The notes under the pieces: model-generated | Seen by the model: the letters and a program-made list of their open reading frames with translations, nothing else | The model's database searches: none | What the model was told of the DNA's origin: nothing | Shown: in pieces, positions 15,349 through 21,932 of the stretch | How the letters are laid out: the number at the start of each line of letters is the position of its first letter | How positions within the stretch are numbered: position 1 is the first letter of the stretch | Assembly: GCF_040545925.1 (NCBI RefSeq) | Contig: NZ_JBEPMX010000019.1 | Coordinates: forward strand, 1-21,932 | Source of the DNA: Alkalibacillus flavidus | GTDB lineage: Bacteria > Bacillota > Bacilli > Bacillales > Alkalibacillaceae | DNA: 21,932 nucleotides | Direction of reading: 5' to 3' | Translations under genes and position numbers: made by a program

Positions 15349-15453
15349 AACTGTCAGACATTTTCGTTACTTTGTTAGATAATCTCGCTCAATTGTTAGA
15401 TAATTCCCCCACATTGTCAGACAATCCCCTAAGATTGTCTAACAATCTCAGGG
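15349..15453. repeat. 21-bp tandem repeat array 4 (5 units)
   Basis: Units of exactly 21 bp start at 15349, 15370, 15391, 15412 and 15433. It is the same repeat type as array 3 in the same orientation. The 46 bp from GTTAGATAATTCCCCCACAT on are identical in both, and the unit order matches if array 4 has lost one internal unit. The last unit gives an inverted repeat CCCCTaAGATTGT / ACAATCTcAGGGG (15426-15454). The array runs into the 3' end of the minus-strand 80-aa ORF. Confidence 0.92.
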
Positions 15454-15671
15454 GATCCACCTCGCCGCCGCGCCATCTCCCACTTCAACTCCTTCAAATG
15501 CTCCCGCATACTGATTGGCACACCTAATGGATCGCGTCGTAACAGTTCGGTATGTAAACGCAACATCGTCTCGAACTGTTTGCGGTCGTGCGTCCGACTA
15601 AATCGGTAGTACGCATCGATTAATTGCCATTTCAATTCCTTCACTGCCGGTTTTGTTGTCATCGCTTCCAC
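15429..15671 (-). CDS. Small basic helical protein of unknown function
   Basis: An 80-aa ORF from GTG 15671 (or ATG 15662, three codons on), behind the weak site GAGGTGGAG. The product is mostly helical, basic and rich in aromatic residues (ELKWQLIDAYYRFSRTHDRK, LRLHTELLRRDPLGVP), with the motif ELKW occurring near both ends, suggesting an internal repeat of a helical pair. It does not match a family I know. Its DNA is clearly richer in G+C than the surroundings. The last eight codons lie in repeat array 4, so the present C terminus (SPEIVRQS) is repeat-encoded and the gene may have lost its original end. Confidence 0.6.
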   Translation of the reverse strand: MEAMTTKPAVKELKWQLIDAYYRFSRTHDRKQFETMLRLHTELLRRDPLGVPISMREHLKELKWEMARRRGGSPEIVRQS

Positions 15672-15694
15672 TCATGCTCCACCTCTTCGTTAGT

Positions 15695-15717
15695 TTGTAT
15701 AGCTATATTATATACAA
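15695..15717. promoter_or_regulatory. Palindrome over the -10 of the 80-aa gene
   Basis: TTGTATA (15695-15701) and TATACAA (15711-15717) are perfect inverted arms 9 bp apart. On the minus strand the right arm overlaps a TATAAT (15712-15707) suitable as the -10 of the 80-aa gene, 35 bp before its start. A repressor operator is a reasonable reading; the regulator is unknown. Confidence 0.4.
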
Positions 15718-15990
15718 AAAGTTGTGAATTGGTAGATACTTTTTGTCGACAGAGTTCGAGTGGGTTCAACATGCAATGCTATAATCACAGAACTTGTTTC
15801 ATAATTACTTTAATTTGTACGTAGCAGATAAATATTTTCACTGTATAATACCGGCACCACATTTAATAACCGTGTCAAATTAACGATCCTCAAACAAATT
15901 GTAAGTAATTACCTGGTGAAAGTTGATGTACCAGACAGAATACATCTTTTAGATAGCTACAACATAGTGTTCGTTATTAACGCTAAAACT
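15718..15990. other. Intergenic stretch without a recognised gene
   Basis: AT-rich, with one short stem (CTGGT / ACCAG around 15912-15935) and no ORF behind a ribosome site. No clear terminator for the 128-aa secreted protein gene is visible here. Confidence 0.5.
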
Positions 15991-16377
15991 TTATTGTATA
16001 TCAATAACTCTTAATGGGTCATTATTAGCATCTGCACCGTCAAAATTAATCGACCCGTCACTTTCGAATTTCACATCGTTTTGATCTTCAAATTCAGCTT
16101 CAGATACTCGGACTTCTTCCAGTTCCGAATCGGACAATAGTATAATATTAGTCGCTTTGACCACACTATCGTTCATTAATAAATAATAGTCGTCTAATAT
16201 AATGTTGAGTTTCTCATTAAGTGACATATTAATGAATTCTGACACTGACACATATACCTCTTCTTCAAGATGGTAAAAACCTTCAGCTCCAGAGTCGTCA
16301 GCTTGTATTGGCGCCGTTAAGACTGTCATCATGAGTACTAACACCAAAACTAAAAATAGTCGTTTATTTTTTTTCAT
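15991..16377 (-). CDS. Small secreted protein, stand-alone copy of the module in the 881-aa protein
   Basis: A 128-aa protein from ATG 16377, 10 nt after GGAGG; a nearer ATG at 16384 opens only a six-codon frame. MKKNKRLFLVLVLVLMMTVL then TAPIQA is a signal peptide. The mature part (SGAEGFYHLEEEVYVSVSEF, DDYYLLMNDSVV, IILLSDSELEEV, VSEAEFEDQNDV, DGSIN) aligns along its whole length with residues about 27-112 of the 881-aa protein next door and then stops. It is either a stand-alone module or the remainder of a larger paralogue. The family is unknown to me. It probably acts at the cell surface. A terminator separates it from the upstream 881-aa gene, so it is likely transcribed alone. Confidence 0.72.
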   Translation of the reverse strand: MKKNKRLFLVLVLVLMMTVLTAPIQADDSGAEGFYHLEEEVYVSVSEFINMSLNEKLNIILDDYYLLMNDSVVKATNIILLSDSELEEVRVSEAEFEDQNDVKFESDGSINFDGADANNDPLRVIDIQ

Positions 16378-16536
16378 TTTTCATGCTCCTCCCCTAATTT
16401 AACGCCATTTTACTAAAAAATTTATATCTTGCACAACTAATGTATCCATTGATCCGAATATAAATAACACTAAACTAAAATTTCTATAACCACGGTATTT
16501 GTATACTTCCTCTTAAACAAAGTCAATCCTATAAAG

Positions 16537-16578
16537 AAAACTGAGCTAAAGTTCGTAAAAAGAACATAGCTCAGTTTT
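16537..16578 (-). terminator. Terminator of the 881-aa protein gene
   Basis: AAAACTGAGCTA (16537-16548) and TAGCTCAGTTTT (16567-16578) pair perfectly around an 18-nt loop, with a T-rich run on the minus strand, 26 bases after the stop codon. Confidence 0.88.
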
Positions 16579-16604
16579 CATAAAATCATTGATATTTTTC
16601 ATTT

Positions 16605-19250
16605 TTATTGCTTAACTAACTCGACAACCTTCTCTACCATTTCTCCATCTAGTTCTGCCGTTATAATGATTTCACTTGCATCTACGTTAGATTCTACGGT
16701 TAATTCACCCGTCTCGGCATGAATTTTGACTCCTTCGACATTATCTTTTAAATCATAAGTAGCATCATTCACATAATATGGTTGTCTATAACCACCATCG
16801 TCATACTGTAAATCTATCTCACTAGTAATAAAATCATCATATTGATCTACATAAGATACGTTGTATTTAAAACGTGCGCTGTCATTTGAAGGAACAACAA
16901 CCTTATCATTTCCTTGTATACCTATACCTTGTCGGGTAGAGTTCGTAAAATGGATTCGATCGAATAATACGGCTGTCGGGTAAATTCGATCCCCTAAGTC
17001 CCACGTTTGCATTTTTAAAGAAATTGTTTGACCTTGATATTCCGATACATCGTAACTGACTGTCTTCCAATCTGTCATATATGTTGTCTGGTCTCCTGTT
17101 GGATAAATGACATCTACTCTATTTCGATCATCATCGTAATGCTGTCCCCAATCTGAAGAATTGATTGATTCATAAGCAATCATCGTTTCATTATCATCAA
17201 TTGTTGATTCTAACCATGGTACATCATAAATTGTCGAACCGCCTGGTAAATAACCTTGCTCACCTGAATTGTTAATGTTTTCGCTCGGTTCTTTCACATT
17301 ACCTTCTACAATTGTAGCTTTAAACGTATCATCAAACGCACTATTTAAATAAGACATTGGTTCATTAGAAACAACATTATAATCAAATTTCAACATATCC
17401 ATATCTTCTGGAACTTCAAAGGTTTGATAGGCCCAACTTTGTCTACCATCTAAAGCAGAATCATCAACACCAGATGAAATGATAGCCATATGCTCACCAT
17501 CTGTCGGTCGAATAGTCTCCCATTCAGGATTAGATTTTAACCCTAAACGCGTAATATCATTAAAATGACCACCACTCTTCCAATAAGACAGTCCATTTTC
17601 AAAACTTCCATTATCTAATGGGGCAGCATTAGTATAAAGAAATGATGAATCACCTAAAACCATTTCATCTTGAACTGCTTGACTAAGTACTTCACCGTCT
17701 AACATTTTATTAAATGTGTTATTAACATAACTTTCTACTATTTCGCCCTCATAACCGATATATGCCGGAGCACCTGAGTCAATAAATTGTTCGCCCAATG
17801 TATCATTATTCATACTATAGTCTGTATTGGCATAGATTAGTGTATTTGAAAATGCCATATTTTCACCATAATAATCAATAAAAGCAGGAGTTATCGCATA
17901 ATAACCATCTACTACAACCAAGCGGCCTGTTTTTAAATCGGCATTGTATAGTTTATTTTGTTCACTTGTTACTTCTTCTCCTGTCATGATAACAACTTGT
18001 TCTTCTTCATGTGAAAATAAATTACTCAAGTAAGGATATTCTGTTGTGACATCGCCTTCAAACAGTGAAACACCATCCGTATCAAAAATGACTGTATTAT
18101 AATTAACCATATTCTTAAACTGCTCGACTGATGCCTCTTCATCTGTAAATGTGTCAACTGCATAATTATTTTGCTCTAAATCACCAATTAACGCTTGATT
18201 TACAGAGTCTTTATGTGCTGTATATAGCACAACATCATTACCTCCAACAACAGCTTGATGATCCATTGAAGCCATAACCTCTTGTTTTGGAGCTTGATTG
18301 GCCACAATCTCTTCTTCCGATTCATCTAATGTGACAGCACCTAACACACCTGAATTCAAACCATACCAAACAGCATCCCCTTGTTCAGATGAATTAGCTA
18401 TACTGATCTCACTAGAATCATTTAAAGACTTTAATAAGTTGTCTTGAATTTCAGATAATGTAGAGCCAGCTTCATGTTGTTGACTGATATTATTTTTAAG
18501 ATCTTCATTTGTATTAATAACTGATTCCGATTCCTCATCAGTCATTGCGTTTAATATTAAAATTTCATGGGTCTCACTGATTTGTTGCCATTCTTGATCT
18601 TCTTTAATTCCAAGAGCTAAGTTGAGACTACCACTTGTGTCACTTTCCATATTAAGAATATTACTATATATTCCATCTCCTTCAATTAAATCACCAGTAT
18701 TTTGATTACCATCATCGTATAACTTAGCAACTTCACCGTCCAATTTAAATGGTTCAATTGATTCACCATTTATTTCTAATAACGTTAAATCTTTTTGTGA
18801 AGGATTATCATATGACATAGAGAACTCTATTGATTTAGAATCACCTACTTCCATATAGGAATCACTCACTTGTAGTGTTGGAAGTTGATGATCTGACGAA
18901 CTATCTTCATTGACATTAATGACTTCCCCACTAGCTAATAACTGAACCCCGTGCGTTTCTTCAAACTCAGTTTCTGAGATCATTGCATTTTGTAATTGTG
19001 TATTTGTCATGAATATAATCGCTGATGAACTAATTACCTCATTGTTGTCCAATAAGATATAATAATCTTCGGTCAATAATTCGATTTTCCCTCCAATAGA
19101 CATCGTGCCGAACTCGTCTAATGAAACGTACTCGTTATTGTCAAGATGATAAAACCCTTCAGCTCCTTCTTCATTTGCAGATGTATTTGTACTAAAGCCA
19201 AATACGATAAATAATACAACAAAACTCAAAATAGCTATCCTGTTAAACAC
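16605..19250 (-). CDS. Secreted multidomain protein with an inactive caspase/C25-like domain
   Basis: An 881-aa protein from GTG 19250, 8 nt after GGGAGG; the overlapping ATG is out of frame. The signal peptide ends near TNTSA/NEE. In order: the GAEGFYHL module (about 27-112); a Ca-binding-like Ig domain with LYDDGNQNTGDLIEGDGIYS (about 125-235); a helical linker; an alpha/beta domain (about 335-545) in the order of caspase-like or C25-peptidase-like domains (DVVLYTAHKDSVNQALIGDL, VIFDTDGVSLF, NTLIYANTDYSMNN, FIDSGAPAYIGYEGEIVESY); a jelly-roll, carbohydrate-binding-like domain (about 548-775); and a terminal Ig-like domain with VVVPSND. In active relatives I expect T-H-G and N-S-C at the two catalytic sites; here they read T391-D392-G393 and N475-T476-D477, so it is probably a non-catalytic surface protein. 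It has no SLH or LPXTG anchor. Confidence 0.75.
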   Translation of the reverse strand: MFNRIAILSFVVLFIVFGFSTNTSANEEGAEGFYHLDNNEYVSLDEFGTMSIGGKIELLTEDYYILLDNNEVISSSAIIFMTNTQLQNAMISETEFEETHGVQLLASGEVINVNEDSSSDHQLPTLQVSDSYMEVGDSKSIEFSMSYDNPSQKDLTLLEINGESIEPFKLDGEVAKLYDDGNQNTGDLIEGDGIYSNILNMESDTSGSLNLALGIKEDQEWQQISETHEILILNAMTDEESESVINTNEDLKNNISQQHEAGSTLSEIQDNLLKSLNDSSEISIANSSEQGDAVWYGLNSGVLGAVTLDESEEEIVANQAPKQEVMASMDHQAVVGGNDVVLYTAHKDSVNQALIGDLEQNNYAVDTFTDEEASVEQFKNMVNYNTVIFDTDGVSLFEGDVTTEYPYLSNLFSHEEEQVVIMTGEEVTSEQNKLYNADLKTGRLVVVDGYYAITPAFIDYYGENMAFSNTLIYANTDYSMNNDTLGEQFIDSGAPAYIGYEGEIVESYVNNTFNKMLDGEVLSQAVQDEMVLGDSSFLYTNAAPLDNGSFENGLSYWKSGGHFNDITRLGLKSNPEWETIRPTDGEHMAIISSGVDDSALDGRQSWAYQTFEVPEDMDMLKFDYNVVSNEPMSYLNSAFDDTFKATIVEGNVKEPSENINNSGEQGYLPGGSTIYDVPWLESTIDDNETMIAYESINSSDWGQHYDDDRNRVDVIYPTGDQTTYMTDWKTVSYDVSEYQGQTISLKMQTWDLGDRIYPTAVLFDRIHFTNSTRQGIGIQGNDKVVVPSNDSARFKYNVSYVDQYDDFITSEIDLQYDDGGYRQPYYVNDATYDLKDNVEGVKIHAETGELTVESNVDASEIIITAELDGEMVEKVVELVKQ

Positions 19251-19518
19251 ATAAAGTTCCTCCCTTTTTTTAAAAATTTTATCTTTTCAGTTAAACTCTA
19301 ACATATTCAGACCTAAATTCCTACATATTTTCATTAAAATTGTCTAAAAAAGTGGCTTAAATATCTCATATAAGAATTTAAATCCTAATCATCTATTTCT
19401 TAATCCTTATTACATAACCATATTTACAAAATTGTCGGTTTTATCCTATTCATCACACATATGTATTCAAGGACAGCTATAAAATAAGTATCTTAGAATC
19501 AGGAAGGAATAATTAGCC
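19251..19518. other. AT-rich upstream region of the 881-aa gene
   Basis: It holds the ribosome site of the 881-aa gene and presumably its promoter. I find no -35/-10 pair I would defend, and no ORF with a start site. Confidence 0.45.
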
Positions 19519-19562
19519 AAAAAAAATGAACGCATCTCGTTTATTCAAACGAAATGCGTTCA
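19519..19562 (-). terminator. Terminator of the second SLH gene
   Basis: TGAACGCATcTCGTTT (19527-19542) and AAACGAaATGCGTTCA (19547-19562) pair with one mismatch around ATTC, and on the minus strand the stem runs into eight T residues. It lies 36 bases after the stop codon and is the strongest terminator in the window. Confidence 0.95.
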
Positions 19563-19597
19563 AGATCAGTAAGCTGAATATAAATTAATAATCGTTT

Positions 19598-20887
19598 CTA
19601 TTTCTCTACATACTCAATAGTCGATTGAACGGATACATCTACACCATCAACATTTGTATAACTCACTTCTAACGTTGTATGAAGGTCATGATTATACCCA
19701 GGAATGGTCTCTGAGAATGCCCCATCTGTAACATCTACTGTCGATGTTAATTCATTCTCGGCCTCTAGACCTTCTGCTGTTATAAGAACATCTACTGAGT
19801 TAACATCCTCCTGATCATCTTCAGCAATCGTTCCTTCAAGCTCGACATTACCAACTCGTAATGACTCGGCTAGTTCATTTGCATAGGAGCCTTCAGCACT
19901 TGTGATTTCGAAAGCTATTTCTTCTTCAACTACGTAATCGAATGACGTTTCAAGCAATAAATCATCGCCTAAGTGAACCGATACATCATACGTTGTATTA
20001 GGCTCAAGCTCGTCTTCAAACACAAGTGTAACTGTTTCGCCTTCAAGAGATACTTCACTGATTGACTGAGTCATGTCATCATTTGAGACATTGAAGTCTA
20101 CGTCATTGATATCGAAATCTTGATTAAATGATACTTCAACCGTTTGAGCATCCACAACACTTAGACTATCAATCTCAAGGTCTTGTAGCGGGTCTTGATC
20201 ATTACCTTGATCACCATTTTCCCCATCACCTTGGTCATTTCCATTGTCTATGTCACCATAAGCAACTTCTGCATCGTATACTAACTTCGCAAAGTGTTGA
20301 CGTTGCATGTCATGACGTGGTGAATAAAAACCTTCGCCGTCACCCTCGACTAAGCCGTGAGATGCTAGAATGTTCACGTTATTCGCAAACCAATCGTCTT
20401 CTGACACGTCATCGAATGACATTTCATTATCTGTGTTCATGTCTAAGCCATATGCTTTGACGACCATTTCAGCAATCGCCGCACGACTTAGATCACTCGT
20501 TGGGTTGTAAAGGCCATCTTCGTCACCTTGTACGACCCCAGCTTCGTAAAGCGCTGAAATCGAATCTGCTGCCCAGTGGCTGTCTGGTACATCATCAAAT
20601 GGATTTGTATCACCAGGCTCTAGATCAAGTGCTTTCGCTAGCATTTCTGCTGCAGATGCACGTGACATCGAACCGTTCGGGTTGAATTCGCCACTTTCAT
20701 CACCTTGAATAACACCCGCTTCAGCTAGCGCTTCAATTTGATCGAAATAATAGTGGTCTGTTGGCACGTCTGAGAACGTGTGTGTATCAGCTGATGCTAC
20801 AACTGGTGAAACCGCTGTTACTGCTAAAGCCGCAGCTGCCGATGTTGTCATAACTTTTCTTGTGTTGTTCTTGTAAAAATTACTCAC
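19598..20887 (-). CDS. SLH-domain surface protein with Ig-like C-terminal half
   Basis: A 429-aa protein from GTG 20887, 8 nt after AAAGGAGG. The signal peptide ends near VVASA/DTH. Three SLH repeats follow (about 37-80 FSDVPTDHYYFDQIEALAEA; 95-140 FDDVPDSHWAADSISALYEA; 155-205 FDDVSEDDWFANNVNI), each with the D-G-x-(F/Y)-x-P and SRA/QRQ blocks, which anchor the protein to the wall polymer. A G/D/N/Q linker (about 215-235) leads to an SbsA-like Ig domain (SLSVVDAQTVEVSFNQDFD with ELEPNTTYDVSVHL) and a final beta domain. The protein is very acidic, as expected in a halophile. It has its own promoter and terminator. It is only distantly related to the SLH protein at the other end of the window: the SLH parts match in layout, the rest does not. 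Confidence 0.9.
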   Translation of the reverse strand: MSNFYKNNTRKVMTTSAAAALAVTAVSPVVASADTHTFSDVPTDHYYFDQIEALAEAGVIQGDESGEFNPNGSMSRASAAEMLAKALDLEPGDTNPFDDVPDSHWAADSISALYEAGVVQGDEDGLYNPTSDLSRAAIAEMVVKAYGLDMNTDNEMSFDDVSEDDWFANNVNILASHGLVEGDGEGFYSPRHDMQRQHFAKLVYDAEVAYGDIDNGNDQGDGENGDQGNDQDPLQDLEIDSLSVVDAQTVEVSFNQDFDINDVDFNVSNDDMTQSISEVSLEGETVTLVFEDELEPNTTYDVSVHLGDDLLLETSFDYVVEEEIAFEITSAEGSYANELAESLRVGNVELEGTIAEDDQEDVNSVDVLITAEGLEAENELTSTVDVTDGAFSETIPGYNHDLHTTLEVSYTNVDGVDVSVQSTIEYVEK

Positions 20888-20932
20888 AAGACTGTCCTCC
20901 TTTAAAATAGGTAGATTAACCTCACACTATTC

Positions 20933-20961
20933 ATTATACCCTAATTAACAGCCTATGTAAC
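20933..20961 (-). promoter_or_regulatory. Promoter of the second SLH gene
   Basis: On the minus strand GTTACA (20961-20956), a 17-bp spacer and a perfect TATAAT (20938-20933), 45 bp before the GTG start. The strong ribosome site lies in between. Confidence 0.6.
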
Positions 20962-21073
20962 AAGCCTATAGACTTATTATTATAAATTATTATAATATCA
21001 AATACAAAGTGATCTATTCTCCAGAAATAAATATTTCACTATTAAAATACGATGACAATCAATCTATTATATT

Positions 21074-21229
21074 TCAGTTTTTTCTATTCTCAACCTCATC
21101 TTCTGAACTGTATGCCACAGCAAACATATTACTTTGTTCGTTACCCATATCAATAGCTAAAGCGACTTTACCAGCGGAGGTCAGAATAGTGTTTTCAGCT
21201 TCCTCTTTCTCTTTTCTTTCCTTTTTTTC
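21074..21229 (-). pseudogene. Possible gene remnant (52 open codons)
   Basis: A minus-strand frame without start codon or ribosome site reads EAENTILTSAGKVALAIDMG then NEQSNMFAVAYSSEDEVE and ends at 21074. Its composition looks protein-like, unlike the other frames here. Directly upstream, a second frame (21195-21488) ends in MRKKGKKRERGS at an A/G-rich run, where a one-base change would join the two. I do not recognise either part. Confidence 0.3.
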
Positions 21230-21510
21230 TCATTGTAATTTTAAAAAAGACAACGCAAATATAATGTGTGACATTATATCTACATCGTCTCATATTATCC
21301 GTATTATATTTCAAATTCATCATAAATGATTCCTTGATAAATTGCAACTTTTTTTCTAAGTTATTATCTTCTATTAAAATAGACATATATAATGGAAGAA
21401 ACTCCATCAAAATTTTAATTATTCTAGATAAAATTTTTATCATCATTTCTTTTCTCGATGGTTTTGTAAATATCAATCTTATTTTCATTCTAAAATTAAG
21501 TTCAAAATGT

Positions 21511-21612
21511 GTGGGTGGCCCATCTGTGCCTTAGGGCAATGGCTGCCGTGATATTATTTTACACTTGATACAGTCACCTAAAGTGCCGTCACGTCGGAGC
21601 AGGTCCCCCACG
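21511..21612. ncRNA. Candidate structured RNA in a GC-rich island
   Basis: About 100 bp with much higher G+C than its flanks. Nested complementarity can be drawn: outer GTGGG (21511-21515) with CCCAC (21607-21611); a hairpin GCC-c-AT-ctg-TGCC / GGCA-AT-GGC (21519-21543); and CGTGA (21547-21551) with TCACG (21589-21593) enclosing CACTT / AAGTG (21562-21566 and 21580-21584). This resembles a multi-branched RNA. The strand is not known and I match no family. A minus-strand ORF of about 43 codons (ending at 21536, containing GQFVGDLLRRDGTLGDC) crosses it without a ribosome site and is an alternative explanation. Confidence 0.35.
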
Positions 21613-21772
21613 AACTGACCCGCTAATTCATCACATATCATAAAAAAGAATATCATCATTACAGTTTATTGTAAAATAAAGCTAAGTTCTCATAGCGAAC
21701 ACATCATGAAATAAAGCTTAATTATAACCTTACTCTATGAAGTGATGCTTTTATACAAATATCATATAGAAT

Positions 21773-21781
21773 TGTTATAAT
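21773..21781 (+). promoter_or_regulatory. Extended -10 promoter before an 18-codon ORF
   Basis: TGtTATAAT (-10 at 21776-21781), 21 bp before the start at 21803; no clear -35. Confidence 0.5.
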
Positions 21782-21802
21782 ACTGTTTAAAGGTGATAAG
21801 CC

Positions 21803-21859
21803 ATGAATTTACTTGAATATTTAATAACACAATACGGTGTAAACGCTAAACTAAAGTAG
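21803..21859 (+). pseudogene. Truncated gene stub (18 codons)
   Basis: AAAGGTGAT precedes ATG 21803, which opens MNLLEYLITQYGVNAKLK and then a stop. A full promoter, ribosome site and start for only 18 codons suggest the 5' end of a larger gene whose remainder has been lost. The opening M-x-L-L-x-Y-L-x-x-x-Y-G-x-N is what I recall for N-terminal winged-helix antitoxins of the AbiEi type, but 15 residues are too few to be sure. It could also be a genuine leader peptide. Confidence 0.35.
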
Positions 21860-21932
21860 ACAGTTTTTGCTCGATAAAAATGAACACTTTTCAATCAAAA
21901 ATAACTCTCTGTAGTATGATAGATTTAGCATC

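Noticed and set aside
21009..21329. Plus-strand ORFs in the last kilobase (also 21268-21534)
   Set aside because: Low-complexity AT-rich translations without ribosome sites; the minus-strand frame in the same region looks more protein-like.
21536..21655. 43-codon minus-strand ORF across the GC-rich island
   Set aside because: No ribosome site or promoter and no family match; the nested stems are at least as good an explanation, so it is kept only as an alternative to the RNA.

Overview
The window looks like chromosomal accessory DNA from a low-GC Gram-positive bacterium, most likely a Bacillaceae-type Bacillota and possibly a moderate halophile or alkaliphile. The grounds are AT-rich sequence, strong AAAGGAGG-type ribosome binding sites, GTG/TTG starts, two very acidic secreted proteins with three S-layer homology (SLH) repeats, and many small membrane proteins. 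The genus cannot be fixed from the sequence alone. There are no rRNA, tRNA or CRISPR features.

Layout. Positions 1-86 are the last codons of an IS30-family transposase, ending 45 bp before the start codon of a large SLH/beta-helix surface protein (132-2276, +). After its terminator come a 21-bp repeat array and a GNAT-type acyltransferase gene inactivated by a stop at codon 11 (2484-3083, -), then two small membrane-protein genes. The centre (4340-11309) is a cassette. On the minus strand, three consecutive dynamin-like large GTPases are packed 17 nt apart or overlapping by 26 nt: 630 aa, 580 aa with a hydrophobic segment, and 865 aa with an N-terminal helical/TPR-like region. Divergent from them, 88 bp away, is a WHH-motif HNH/EndoVII-type nuclease. 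The cassette is bracketed by two same-orientation paralogous small membrane-protein genes that share a 169-bp block with only two differences.

12-15.7 kb carries small genes: an unknown acidic protein, two membrane proteins of a divergent pair, a DUF6338-like membrane protein with a 47-aa basic protein, and a relatively GC-rich 80-aa ORF. From 15.99 to 20.89 kb, all on the minus strand, lie a 128-aa secreted protein, an 881-aa secreted multidomain protein sharing its N-terminal module and carrying a caspase/C25-like domain whose catalytic His and Cys positions are both replaced, and a second SLH protein. The last kilobase is mostly non-coding. It holds a GC-rich island with nested complementarity (candidate structured RNA) and an 18-codon stub followed by sequence that may be the end of another mobile element.

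The strongest candidates for something new are: (a) the three-dynamin plus WHH nuclease cassette between direct repeats, which by inference could be a membrane-acting defence or conflict system; and (b) a set of four intergenic arrays, all with an exact 21-bp period but with different core sequences, two of which are near-copies in direct orientation bracketing a two-gene cassette.
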